Assembly: GCA_008692225.1 (NCBI GenBank)
Contig: VICG01000004.1
Coordinates: 930,501-994,500, forward strand
Length of the DNA stretch: 64,000 bases
Direction: 5' to 3'
Origin: Monilinia fructicola
Taxonomy: Eukaryota; Ascomycota; Leotiomycetes; Helotiales; Sclerotiniaceae
Shown here: positions 1 through 11,397 of the stretch, piece after piece
Layout: each line of letters starts with the position of its first letter
How positions within the stretch are numbered: position 1 is the stretch's first letter
Notes under the pieces: model-generated
The model's database searches: none
The model's input: only the letters and a program-made list of their open reading frames with translations
Told to the model about the DNA's origin: nothing
Made by a program: the position numbers and the translations under genes

Positions 1-948
1 AGACCCGGAAGTGTGTATCATCCAGACCTTCAATAAGATAGTAACGACGTCGATCGGCATCTGATCCCCAAGGTTGCACTGAAAGCGGTTGGTTAAGATC
101 ATCTTCGTGGCGAGTCTGCTTGTAGGAGGATGTAATCATGCCCTTGACAGCATCGGAGGAGGCCAAAGACCAGAGGATGAGAGTGCGTAGAAGGGTAAGC
201 TACATGGAGAAGTCAGTACAAGCATTCCTGTGAGCCTTGTATTAAGGACCTACCCGCTGTGTCGGAGACATGGTAGTAAATGTAGCTCCGCCCGAAAGAG
301 GATTCTTGCTTTCCCAATCCTTCGCCCATTGTAGTTTATGCGTCTGAATGGCCTCCTCAAGAGCACGGTTATAATGCCCGGCTCTGTGAACGGTCAGTAG
401 TTAGCTACTGGTTCTGTGGAAGCTTTGTAGTGATGCGAGCCACAATAAATATAAAACGCAAATATGACATACTTTACATCCTGCTTTCTATTCAAAAGAA
501 GTCCCAACAATGCGCAAAGGAATTGTTCCGCATGCTCGCCAGGTGTAGTATCGACCACGGCGCGTTCTAATTCTTGGGGTCCAAAGTTGGGTAAAGATTT
601 TGGAAACACTTCGCTGAAGCGGGCACGGAACATGACGATAAACTGCGCATAATTCTTGTTAGCAACCATTGAACACCACAACCACGCGTTTTGAACGTGT
701 AAATTTCTCCACTACGCGACGATAAGAGTTATACATACGGCAATATCTGGGTTATCCGCTAGGACATATTCATGAGGTGGTGATGGCTCTCTCTTTGGTC
801 GTGGTGGAGATGTTTCCACCTTGCGTGCTGCAGATGGTTTCGGGGCTTTTGAGAAAAATTTCAGAATCCCATCTTTTTTCTTTAATTGTAAGCTTTCATC
901 CTCAGATGGCACAGAGGAAAGGTCCGAAGAGTCATCAGAAGAGGCCAT
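1..948 (-). CDS. DDT/WHIM-type chromatin protein, N-terminal part (runs off left edge)
   Basis: Partial gene. Exons on the minus strand are 739-948, 473-642, 254-383 and 199 down to the window edge, with introns bounded by GTATGT...GCGCAG, GTATGT...CACAG and GTAGGT...GTAG; the frame is kept across all three. The first 70 residues are acidic and Ser/Pro/Lys-rich (start MASSDDSSDLSSVPSEDE). Next comes a helical block containing FPKSLPNFGPQELER and LLGLLLNRKQDVK, which resembles a DDT domain. Then follow NRALEEAIQTHKLQW, LTLLRTLILWSLASSDAVKG and QPLSVQPWGSDADRRRYYL, which look like WHIM motifs. In chromatin remodellers, DDT and WHIM regions contact ISWI-type ATPases and linker DNA, so a nuclear remodelling role is inferred. 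The C-terminus lies outside the window, so which family member it is cannot be decided. Confidence 0.8.
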
Positions 949-2985
949 GATGTGGTGAAGTTGTGGTGTTCTATGTTCTAAGGTTGTTTGATAAGAAGCT
1001 TTTTAGATGAAGTCAGAGGAAGCTCAAAGATATTGCCGACAAGCGCGACTTGATTTATTGGTCTAAGTATTCTGTCACGCACGTACAACACAAAGGGACA
1101 CCAGGCAAGCGGTGAATAGAAACCAGTAGTCTTTCTTATTAGCCCTATGGCACAATTCGATATTTCTGATCCTTCTTTGATACCACCCAGTCCCGTGTCA
1201 TATACCACCTCCATACGTCCCCGTACAGTTCGTTCTTCTTTCGAATTCCACCAACATCGAAGCAAGAGCCCGAGAATATGTATCTTTATAACCCTGCCCA
1301 AAATTTGCATTCCTTTGACACGTTGTTGACATCGTTGGTATAGTCTAATTTTGTGAAGAGTGAGAGATCTTTCTGTGGAAAGAACCAACTAGTAACAACT
1401 ATCCGTTGCTTTCATATGTTTATCAGAGGTCCACATCCAAGGTGACTTCAATAGTTGTTGAAAGGGCGGACAATTCGGCAACGTCATGCAAGGGAATACC
1501 ACCCACACTCGCTTACCAAGAAGAACATGAAATGAAGCTCGAGTTTTTTGGACTTACCTGTGCTCGAATTTTGAGGATACAAAAAGTAGAGAATTGCCTA
1601 ACATACCAGGTACCTTGCGACGTTGAGATAACCCTAAGACCAACAGACGACCTCCTTTGAAATTGCGTTTTGACTTTTCGTCTATAAAGAAATATACAAA
1701 GGAGTAATAATGTATATTGACATACAATAGTTGGATTTGTTGAATTGAATTGGATCGGAATGAGTAGATGTGAAAAAAAAGTTGCGATTAGCCTTGCGCC
1801 CGGGATATGGCGAGGGATTGCCTATGGAGGACCAAAGGTGTACAACACTATCCGCGAAGGAAATCCCGCAACGTTATGTCTCCCCAGTCTAGATTCAAAT
1901 TAAGAATAAATGATGCTCATTTGATTGTTGAGAGAGGCTTCAAACATTGAAAAAAAGTGACTGCTGTCGTAACTTGAGGTTGTAGAGGGCACAAAAACGC
2001 CACGCCTCATAGGAAACATTGAATCAAGGTACCCTATTTTGCGGACACACAGCCCAGTGTCAGATGTATAAAAAGAGATGGCCTTCGAATTGTTGGTACA
2101 GCCATGAGAATGTGTCTGCGGCAGTAGCTCGGAAATGTAGGGACATGTGCAAATTTCTTCCGCCACTCCCAAAAACAGTGAATTCAACCTTTTTGCAAAG
2201 ATCAAGCCGGACACTTAAGTGTATTACAGAGAAAGAGTTTTCAATTGTTGGATAATCTCGTACATTGAAAACCATAATATCTGGTCGCGATTTTGCACCC
2301 CGCAATTTCTTTGCAGGGCACTAGGCTTAGCTGTAGATCAAACAATGTAGCCCTTCAACTTTCAAAAAATCCACCAAGTCATGAAGTACTACACAATCAC
2401 GACAAAAGCGGAAATCATGAAGCTATTTTCATGAACCTCTGAAGAATGATAGGATTGCCTCAGAACACTATCCAAAGGCCCGACAAGTCTTAGATATAGA
2501 CGCGAGCTTGCAGAGACCACTGAAGAGAGTGCGTACATAATGTAGACCGGTTGATATAATTGGAGATTGGAGGATTCATGATGCAGGACACGGGGTGAGG
2601 TGGTGGAGGAAAGAAACCAACTTTGACGCCAATATAGTCCTATTACAAGACAAACATCAGTTTGGCTAGCCAATATCGGCCTCCCGTATTACCTCTTCAT
2701 GTAAACTGTCATTGTCCAGCCTGTATTTGTGACATTGGCATTTATATGTTGAAATGGATTTTTGGTTGATATCAACAGTCGTCAGTAAAAGTATCCACTA
2801 GCGTATATTTGCTCGAGGGCCTTATATTAGTCATCACGAGCATAAGGCTACAACTTTTTTTTTTGGGACTAGGGCCAGTCGCTTAAATTTTGGAAGTTTT
2901 GGGAAGGCGCACACTTGGAGAATATTGTTGATTCCTCTTGAAGTTCCGCCGACCAAATTCCAATTCATCGCCAACAAACGTCAAG
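949..2985. other. Spacer between the divergent DDT/WHIM and RPL2 genes
   Basis: About 2 kb without a convincing gene. It must hold the promoters of both flanking genes; a run of T's at about 2853-2862 lies roughly 130 bases before the RPL2 start. Short open frames exist on both strands. The frame from 1147 starts MAQFDISDPSLIPPSP and looks protein-like for some 45 codons but then degrades, and the 84-codon frame 1406-1660 matches nothing I know. No tRNA or long repeat was seen. Confidence 0.6.
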
Positions 2986-4057
2986 ATGGGGTATGTACTC
3001 CATTTCCTACTACTCCCTCCAAACTGCTACCTGCAATGCTTCAATTTCCTATCTTATGGGACAAATGCGATCGAATGTGATGGGAAACGTCTAAACTTCC
3101 CTTTCACGCTCATTTCTTGATGACTACGAGATATTTTGAATCGCAAAACTCAGGAACTCTCAGCTAACTCGAATAAAAGTCGCGTTATTAGGAACCAAAG
3201 AAAGGGCCGTGGCTCGATCTTCACAGCCAACACCAGATTGAACAAAGCACCAGCTCAGTTCAGAACTCTCGACTATGCTGAGAGACACGGTTACGTTCGT
3301 GGTGTCGTAAAGGACATCATCCACGACCCAGGACGTGGTGCTCCTCTCGCCAAGGTTGTATTCCGCGACCCCTACAGATTCAAGCTTCACACCGAGACTT
3401 TCATCGCCAACGAAGGAATGTACACCGGACAATTCATCTACGCTGGCAAGAACGCAAACCTCACAGTCGGAAATGTTCTCCCTCTTGGATCTGTTCCAGA
3501 AGGTACCGTTATCTCCAACGTCGAGGAGAAGGCAGGCGACCGTGGTGCGTTGGGACGTACCTCCGGTAACTATGTCACCGTTATCGGACACAACCCTGAT
3601 GAGGGCAAGACCCGTGTTAAGCTTCCATCTGGTGCCAAGAAGGTTATCAAGAGCAGCGCCCGTGGAATGATCGGTATTGTTGCTGGTGGAGGAAGAACCG
3701 ACAAGCCTCTCTTGAGTACGTTTTTACGGCCCAGTTGATAACAAGGGATATGGAAAGTTTGGTATACTAATTAATCTCACAGAGGCATCCCGTGCCAAGC
3801 ACAAGTTCGCCGTCAAGCGTAACTCATGGCCAAAGACTCGTGGTGTTGCCATGAACCCCGTCGACCATCCCCACGGAGTATGTAAAATCTGCCATTTATA
3901 CCAAAAACAAGCGCTAACCAAAAAACAGGGTGGTAACCATCAACATATTGGTAAGGCATCCACAATCTCAAGATACGCCGCACAAGGTCAAAAAGCTGGT
4001 CTCATTGCTGCGAGAAGAACTGGTTTGTTACGTGGTACCCAAAAGGTCAAGGATTGA
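2986..4057 (+). CDS. RPL2: 60S ribosomal protein L2 (uL2, also called L8)
   Basis: Exons 2986-2990, 3180-3715, 3783-3877 and 3929-4057 give 254 residues, the same length as yeast Rpl2. uL2 is a core protein of the large ribosomal subunit near the peptidyl-transferase centre. The family is plain from [15 protein letters not shown] at the N-terminus, [26 protein letters not shown] and the conserved loop [15 protein letters not shown], whose histidine matches the functionally important one in uL2. The first exon is only 5 bases (ATGGG). The first intron is 189 bases, has a CTAAC branch site and ends in an unusual AAAAG acceptor; this choice is forced because it completes codon 2 and joins to RVIRN. 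Expect strong constitutive expression. Confidence 0.97.
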
Positions 4058-4525
4058 GCGAGTTGAGGGGATTTTCATTACTTCGGATATGTTGGGCCTG
4101 CATCTTTGTAATTTGGGATGGATCTCAGCGAGGATGACAGAAAAGACTTTTACCAAACAATCTTTTGTGCTCTGGCATGATTTACTAGTGATCAGGAGAT
4201 CGTGATGGCATGTTAACAGACACCATGCAAAATGAATTGATGGCTTTTCTACCAATTTTATTTCAAGTATTTGAACAACCAAATCCCCAGTAACTTAACC
4301 TTCATTCCACAAGCACAATTGTATTTCGCGCGATTTATTGATTGAAGTAACAATTCGAATTGGCATCAAAATATGTCCTACACCAGAAGACTCGTTTCTT
4401 GCTGTGGGCCTTCCCGTCTCAGAATCCCAGTCAAAATACGACCCCACCAAATCTTTCCTCACCGCACAATAACCCCGCCATCAAAACATAACATTCTAAA
4501 ATTTAGTAGCAGAGCTGTAGCAACT
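4058..4525. other. RPL2 3' region and adenosine kinase leader
   Basis: Holds the RPL2 3' end and the adenosine kinase promoter and leader. An ATG at 4373, in frame with the kinase start at 4526, would add 51 residues with no Asp or Glu (see the kinase entry). No other gene seen. Confidence 0.6.
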
Positions 4526-5874
4526 ATGTCTGGAATCAAAGAATACGCCCTCCTCTGCTTAGAGAACCCATTGCTTGGTAAGTGAAGATAGAACCCCAAT
4601 GATTTCACAATGTCTCAACCTTGGACGTACAGTCTTCAGCTCTCAACAGCCTCGAATGTAGAAGATTTTCTAGACTCGAGTCCAATTTCAAGGACCGCGG
4701 ATATCTTCAACCTGGCTTTACAATCAACCATTTCCACATTCAATTCTTGAAACCGAGACTAAATTCTGCCCCCAGATATCCAAGCCCAAGGTAATCAAGC
4801 CCTCCTCGACAAATACGGCCTCAAGCCCAATGATGCCATTCTCGCCGAGGAAAAGCACCTTTCCATCTACGAAGATCTCCTCAACAACTACTCCGCCAAG
4901 CTGATTGCTGGAGGTGGAGCCCAAAATACCGCTCGCGGAGCCCAATACATTCTTCCACCCAACAGCGTTGTATTCCTCGGTGGAGTTGGAGACGACAAAT
5001 ACGCTGCTATCCTCCACGATGCCGTGAAGACCGCTGGTCTCCGCGTCGAGTACCGCGTCGATAAGAAACAGCCTACTGGGCGCTGTGGGGTTGTCATCAC
5101 CGACCACAACCGTTCTATGTGTACCGATTTGGGCGCTGCAAACCATTATGATTTGGAGCATCTGAAGTCGCCAGAGGTCTGGAAGTTGGTCGAGGGTGCT
5201 ACTCATTACTTTGTTGGTGGATATCATTTGACGGTTTGCCACCAGCCATTCAAGCTCTTGCTGAAGAAGCCAAGAACAACAAGGCGTTTGTCTTTTCTCT
5301 CTCCGCACCATTCATCTCCCAATTCTTCAAGGAACCCCTTGATGCTACCGCACCATACTGGGACTATGTCATTGGTAATGAGAACCGAGGCTTTGGCGTG
5401 GGCAGAAAGCCACGGTGTCGAGTCTAAGGATATTAAAGAGATTGCAAAGGCCCTGGCTGCCTTACCAAAGGAGAACAAGAAGAGAGAGAGAGTAGCTATT
5501 ATTACACAGGGAACACTTCCTACTGTTGTCGCCGTTAACGGGCAGGAGGTCAAGGAATACCCTGTTCATGCTATTGACAAGAGCTTGATCAACGACACTA
5601 CCGGAGCAGGAGATGCTTTCGCTGCTGGCTTTACCGCCGGTCTGGTTGCTGGAGAACCTCTCGATCGATGCGTTGACCAAGGACAATGGCTGGCCAAGCT
5701 GAGTATCCAGGAGTTGGGTCCTTCGTAAGTTTTTCATCATTTTTTCATACATTCACATCATAATCAATATCTTGGATACTGGTTTACAATCTTATCAAAT
5801 TGTCTAAAATACAGACTAACTATGACTGTAGATTCCCCTTCCCCAAGCAGACTTACAAGCCTACCAGCGAATAG
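4526..5874 (+). CDS. ADO1: Adenosine kinase (PfkB family), with a compensated double frameshift
   Basis: Phosphorylates adenosine to AMP and so clears adenosine made by the S-adenosylmethionine cycle. Exons 4526-4577, 4776-5724 and 5832-5874 give 347 codons, the usual length. It begins MSGIKEYALLCLENPLLD, has the PfkB glycine region AGGGAQNTARG, and carries the catalytic loop DTTGAGDAFAAGF, whose GAGD aspartate is the base. Between 5239 and 5384 the open frame is wrong: the family-like sequence (PPAIQALAEEAKNNKAF, then FSLSAPFISQFFKEP, then YWDYVIGNE) is in the other frame. One base seems missing at the CC of 5239-5240 and one extra at AA 5383-5384, so the long frame stays open but about 49 residues are scrambled. 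This is probably a sequence error. Translation could also start at 4373, adding a basic presequence. Confidence 0.93.
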
Positions 5875-6306
5875 ATGTCTATGAGCTGTTTCCCATTCTG
5901 ATTCTAGACGGCGTTCAGGCGATGGTTTCAACAACAGGAGCGTCTACAATCGAAATGATGTAGTGCATGATGCATTGCATTGACCTTATGATCCTCCACG
6001 ATCAGTCTATAGAGCTAGCGTGTCGTTAGAAAACTCAATAAAACGTTGTTTACCCATATCTGCTGTGAAAATTCTCGGTTCTTTCTTACAGCTTCTGACT
6101 GTGATTTTCCTACAAAGCGCTGATGAATTCTGCTGCTGGTGATTGCTGATGATTCCTGATAAGGACCTCGACTGTGTAAGAGCAAAAACTTCTTACTGAT
6201 TGATGCTGACAGGCGTAAAAGTGCTGTCGGCTGATGATGTAGGTGATCAAGATATTGATTTGATAGCCTGCAATGAATCTGATGCTTCATGATGATAGAT
6301 TGGAAA
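5875..6306. other. Convergent 3' spacer, adenosine kinase / EST1-like
   Basis: 432 bases shared by two 3' ends. A minus-strand open frame covers 6015-6449, but it overlaps the end of the EST1-like gene out of frame and looks like chance. No RNA gene or repeat seen. Confidence 0.55.
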
Positions 6307-9037
6307 TCAACCTTGATGACCTTGTCCAGCGGGAGGTGTACGGTTGTAGTTGTCATTATTGGCCTGAGTGGTGTTCCAAAAGGAGCTCTGAAGCATTGTA
6401 TTGCGGTCAAAGTCACTAGCACCTGGATAGACAGTAGAATCGTGACCACTCAATGATGGGCGACCCAAATTACTGCCATAGAATGCCTTTGGTGGAGAGT
6501 TGTTCGCATAGATACTGCTATTTGATGAAAATCCCGATGACGAGAGTGACATAGGTTCGAATTGCTTTGCCAAGGACTCCTGCAAAATCTGATTGATTGG
6601 CTTGGGTGTATCGAAAGATGATAACTGGTTTTTTGCATTGGTCGCAACGCCATTTGAAACTCGTCGTTGCATCCCGGTCATGCTGTCGAGCGCGGCAGCG
6701 GCAGCAAGCTTATCTTTATTAGTTGAGTAATTCATCAATGGAAATCCACCAGAACTTGAAGGCTTCTCGGGACTTATGGGCCGGAGTTCATTGGGCTTAG
6801 GCGTGAAGGGCGAACCCCAGATGCCAGGTAAACTCGGAAAGGCTTTGGTGGGCATAATCTGATTACCCGTCGATAGGCGTGATACACGTGTTCTTTCAGA
6901 CCCGATAGGAGCAAAGACTGCATTTGCAGTGGAGCTATTCATACCATAAGAGGTATCGTCACTTGGAACCAAACTTGCTGGCTCAAGTAGATCGTCCACC
7001 ATGCGATTCATCTCGGTTTCCATGATGCCAAGGGAGTCTGATGCTACAGCATTCTCGCCACTGGAGTTTCTACGATTTTGCGTTGTGGTAGTGGGTTTGA
7101 TTGGCTGACTTGGCATTGTAGAACTATCTGATATAGGGCTCGTAGATCTTTTGGGGCCATAGATAAATCTGTTATCGTCGTCGTTCATCACAATTGGACA
7201 CGGCTTTTTCGAAATGAAGAGCCATGCCTGCTCGTAAAATATCCCGAATACGAGCGTAGTTCTCGCTATCTGGTTGACGCACGATACCATCAGAAATACA
7301 AGCTTTCAAAGAGCCGTCATCTTTATTATAGAGACTATACTCTTCCAACCCATGTGGCGGGTCTCGAAGGGGTTTAAATCCGACAGTCTGCTCGTCTTCA
7401 GGCAACAGATATGGAAGGTAAGGGAGCGATATGGCGGGAAAGAAGCTGACCAGGGCGGTGAGTGCATCCGCAGCGGTCTTCCACATTCTCTGTATATGAC
7501 CAACTAATGGCCCAGTAGACTCTGAGTCAACTCCATTTGCAAGACCAACAAGGAGGAGACGTTGTGAAATAACCCAGGCGAAGTATTGACGAATAGCAGG
7601 GAGGACCCTAATTGCGACTGGGCTGAGCTTTTCGAAGGAATCACCAGAACCATCTGTGGCGGTCAAAGATTCTAGATTTTCCGCTTCCGCTGCATCAGCA
7701 AGCTCCGAGATGAGTGCTTGTAGCAGAACGCAGAATACTTGGAGGTTGAAACCAAGAAGAAAGTAGAACGATTTCTTAAGGTCGTCGGTTACACCGCCCT
7801 CTGCTTCGGTGAGCCTCTGAGTTGCCAGATAATTTGCAGCCATATTGATCAGAACCAGCTTGTTCAGAGTTTCCTCGAAAGACTGGTCTTTTAAGGCTGA
7901 AGCTAACTGACCCAAAACTTCATTCTCCAACTCGCCTTGAGTAGAGAATTCCACTCCCTTATAAAATCTTGCATGGAGTCGTACGAACCAAATGACAAGA
8001 GCGGACTCAACAGGCGCTGGGCGACGTCTACTTTGTCTCTCCTTCTCCCACGTAGTAGATATTTTTTTGTACTCAATAGCTAAATTTCCTCGAGCCAATG
8101 TATGGGGTTCTTCGACAGCAACTGCGCGTAATAGATGGTACAATGCGTCAAGATGACTGCCGTCAGCGAGAGCTATAACTGCCATTTGGTTGTGAGCGTT
8201 GCCAGAATTAGGATAAAGAGCTTCGGCAAGATAATAATATCCTAAAGCGGGGTCCCAACTGCGATCCTTCGTCCGTAGGTCATTTCGATATCTACTCAAG
8301 TCTCCCAGACGAAGTAACGTGAAATGACAAGATAACTTTAGAAGGTTTTCGAGGGTTCTGCCTGCTTTGATCGGCTTGTCCACAGACAGCGGGCTCAAAG
8401 AAAGACGGTTTGCGATGCGTTGCAAGGCGGGAAGAGGGCCGAAGTGAGAAGCGACACGCTGAATATATCCCTTGTAAAAGAATTGGCTGGTTTTTGAGGA
8501 AATCGACATAGTGTTTCTCCAACTTTCGGCGTTCTACGGCACGGCGCTTTTGATCGGCGGAACGGTAATGAGCTACAAACTTTCTATATCGAGTATTGAT
8601 CAAGCTGTGTGAGTCCCAGAGACGATGTTGTACACGCTCCTTGGTAGCATATTCGAAGTCGGCAAAGATAACTGCTTCACAAGCAATGCGCAGCCTAAGA
8701 TAATTAGACTGGGTACGATAAAGACAGGATCGAGATAAACAGACTGTGTGAGAAGATGTTCGATATCTTCAAATGTAGGAGAATCCTTATTCAACTGTGA
8801 TTGTAATTCCTTCTCAATCTTTTGTGCAACGCTGAGTCGTAAGTTAGTTTGAATGGACATGGCCATGCACGCATGCGACTGCGACGGCTGAACTCACAGC
8901 CATTTTTGTTGAATAAAAGATTTATCCCATAGCGAAAGCTCCTTGGGAGATTGTACAGGAACCCAAGGTCGAGTTATTATTAAATTGATTGATTTTTGTC
9001 TTCCTGCACCAGAATAAAATTTGTAGGAGTTGGCCAT
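6307..9037 (-). CDS. EST1/SMG5-SMG7 family protein (14-3-3-like and EST1 domains)
   Basis: Exon 1 is 8898-9037 (start MANSYKFYSGAG) and exon 2 is 6307-8831, joined across a 66-base intron (GTGAGT...ACGACTCAG). The N-terminal half is typical of EST1/SMG7 proteins: ACEAVIFADFEYA, then RYRKFVAHYRSADQ, FLK and QFFYKGYIQRVASHFG (14-3-3-like helical repeats), then LGDLSRYRNDL, YYLAEALYPNSGNAHNQMA and HLLRAVAVEEPH, the EST1 DNA/RNA-binding signature. The C-terminal third is low-complexity Ser/Pro/Asn. Members act in nonsense-mediated mRNA decay (SMG7/EBS1) or telomerase recruitment (EST1); in filamentous fungi the decay role is likelier. Three apparent indels break the frame: one C short at GGG 8711-8713 (plus strand), one base extra in T5 at 8491-8495 and in T5 at 7205-7209. 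Allowing for these, about 887 residues result. Confidence 0.88.
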
Positions 9038-9630
9038 GGAGTCTGGTGGGAAAACAAATGTGAGGGGGGTCACAAATTGAAAGTTTGGTAAATTTGCAAA
9101 AAATGAATGTAAATTCAGATTTGGTCAAATAATTAATTCACTATCAGATAGATAATCGCTTCAAGGAACTAAGCACGACTCATATGACAAAAAAGACTTT
9201 TTTATGGTCTCTCTGAGTCTTACGCTTATGAGAATACATGAGGAGATGAGGATGGAGAGAGGAACCGATGATGAATTATGATTGAAGTGAAGTTTCCTAG
9301 TACTAGGTAGAGGACTAGGTAGTAGTAAGTGAGTGGTTTGAGTCAGGCTGCACGCTCTATCAGTTCCAAGGTTGCTTGCTATCCATGGATTACATACTCC
9401 GTCCATGTATGGCTCGATTTTCTGCCCGATCACACCGCGGCGATGATGCTGACAAATCACGCTAAGCCGGATCCATGGATGGATCCATCAGGGCTCGTCG
9501 TGCAATCCATTGATGATGGTAGTTCTCCTGGGAACTGGACTAATCATAAAAGGATGTACAGTAGTATGTACGATACGATTATCGACCAACCTACGGAGTA
9601 CTTGTACCTAGTAGTGCTTCCGAGCTTTAC

Positions 9631-9700
9631 ATACCACACCACACCACACACCACATCACATCACATCACATCACATCCCAACACAACACAGCACAACACA
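9631..9700. repeat. CA-rich pentamer microsatellite (CATCA)n and (ACACA)n
   Basis: Imperfect ACACC units pass into five tandem CATCA units and then into ACACA units. Confidence 0.85.
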
Positions 9701-9766
9701 TGAATAATCTGCTGTCTTAACTTCTAGGTACCTCTATCTGAGTAGGTATGGTGGTCTGGTAAACAG

Positions 9767-9769
<3 letters not shown>

Positions 9770-9845
<76 letters not shown>

Positions 9846-9854
9846 ACTCTCAAC
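9770..9854. repeat. Heptamer minisatellite CTCAACY, about 12 copies
   Basis: Units alternate between CTCAACT at the two ends and CTCAACC in the middle. Read as CCCTCAA the unit differs from the fungal telomere unit CCCTAA by one inserted C, but it is internal, short and surrounded by unique sequence. Confidence 0.9.
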
Positions 9855-10047
9855 GCTTTACCCTTACTGTCATTGAATAACCTCGATATTCGGACTACAG
9901 GTGAGGAAAACAATTCATCATCCAAAGGACCAAAGGTAAAGAAGCAAATAGAACCAAAAAAAAAGAGAGGGAAACTGTTTTTCAATAATCAAGTGTCCTC
10001 CCGCATCTTGATCACTCTGTTCGTTTTCTTTCATCTGGCTATACACA

Positions 10048-10939
10048 ATGACAAAACGATTAAGAGATGAAGAGTTTGATGTTCCTTCTCCAGGTTCGGA
10101 GATCATAGAAACTCAGAGTACATCCAGCATATTAGATACCCAGGCTACCTCGATTTCGAGTCCTCCAAGCTCCTCTAAGATTGTTCATCTTGATGAATCT
10201 ACTGGCGAAGGCTTAACAATAATGCGGTGCTCTTTGCCAGGCCATCATCGGGCATTATCCTTCCTTTCATACGACGACTATGAAATGCATTACAAGAAAT
10301 CTCACATGAACCGATGTTTGGAATGCCGCAAGAATTTCCCTTCGGAACACTTTCTCAATCTCCACATTGAAGAAAACCACGATGCATTGGTTAGTGTTAG
10401 AAAGGACAGAGGAGAAAAGATTGTAAGATCCTTGGGAAATGACTTTTCTGTAGCTACTAATTCTCGGGTAGTATTCTTGCTTTGTTGAGGACTGTGATAG
10501 GAAATGCTCGACTCCCCAGAAGAGGCGTATGCATCTCATCGATAAACACATGTTCCCTCAGCAGTATGACTTTTTCGTGGTGAATGATGGCATTGATCAT
10601 AAAAGCTCCATGCTTAGATCAGGCCGTCATGAGCACCGAAGACACAGTTCCACAGCACAGTTAAAATTTGAAGAAGTAAGACAACGCATCCTCACTACTG
10701 AGCTAACTACGAGCATGCAAGACAGCAAAGGAGAAGAGCATATCAGTAAATCCGATGGCTCATCGGTATTGACAAAAGATGATCGTATGACTGGGGTAGA
10801 AACAGCCGCACCAGTTCTGGAACCAGAAGACGATCACATGAAAGGACTAGAAACGGCAATGTCAGCACTGAGATTTGTTCCGAGCAGTGTTAGATTTGGA
10901 AGGGGGCGGGGAAGGGGAAGGGGTTTCAGCAGGGCCTGA
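10048..10939 (+). CDS. C2H2 zinc-finger protein, ZNF511-like
   Basis: Exons 10048-10422 and 10472-10939 (49-base intron, GTAAGA...CTACTAATTCTCGGGTAG) encode 280 residues. Three C2H2-type fingers follow one another: CSLPGHHRALSFLSYDDYEMH with KKSH, then CLECRKNFPSEHFLNLHIEENH, and, right after the intron, YSCFVEDCDRKCSTPQKRRM with HLIDKH. This spacing and the following FPQQYDFFVVNDG match the conserved eukaryotic ZNF511 family, whose biochemical role is poorly known; nucleic-acid binding is inferred. The tail is a short Gly-Arg run (GRGRGRGRGFSRA), as in RNA-binding proteins. It is divergent from the EST1-like gene and convergent with ATG101. Confidence 0.88.
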
Positions 10940-11397
10940 CATGACATAGATTTATGATTTTATGATGTTACGAGAATGAAAAGAGTCTATATTTCCAAAC
11001 AAGCACTCGTTGCATTTGGCCAAACTCGTGACTTCCACAATAATTTGGAGCGTGTGAAGTCCGCATGGCTGATCACCGAATGAGAGATGGGTAGAACAAC
11101 ACTGGCTATCATTGAGATATGATTGATCGCTGGGGTTGAGCGTCTGAGCCCCGGTATCTAACATCAGGGTTGAGTATCTGAATAAGATTAGATATTCTAA
11201 ACCGGCCAGATAGGTAGCAATATGCCTCACCTGGCATGTCATTATCATGTCAAGAAATCCCGTATGTAAAGTTCATGGCTTTCGAATAAAAAACAATTCA
11301 TAGTGGGTATCTGTGTCCAAAGTATCCTCTATCCTAGCTCCCAAAACGCCAACATCAACCGATACCTATTTACAATGCCCGTGCTCGTCTGGTTGTT
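10940..11397. other. Convergent 3' spacer ZNF511-like / ATG101
   Basis: 458 bases of unique sequence between two 3' ends. Nothing recognisable beyond the transcript ends. Confidence 0.5.

Larger units (their letters stand above)
9038..10047. other. Divergent spacer EST1-like / ZNF511-like, repeat-rich
   Basis: About 1 kb holding both promoters. It contains a CA-rich stretch (9631-9700), a heptamer array (9770-9854), one exact TACGGAGTA at 9592-9600 and the variant ACTCCGTC near 9393. I see no gene. Confidence 0.6.

Noticed and set aside
2991..3179. Possible C/D snoRNA in the long first intron of RPL2
   Set aside because: A TGATGA box C-like word is present but no matching CTGA box D or terminal stem could be placed.
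9770..9854. Internal telomere tract
   Set aside because: The unit is seven bases with an extra C, and unique genes lie on both sides.
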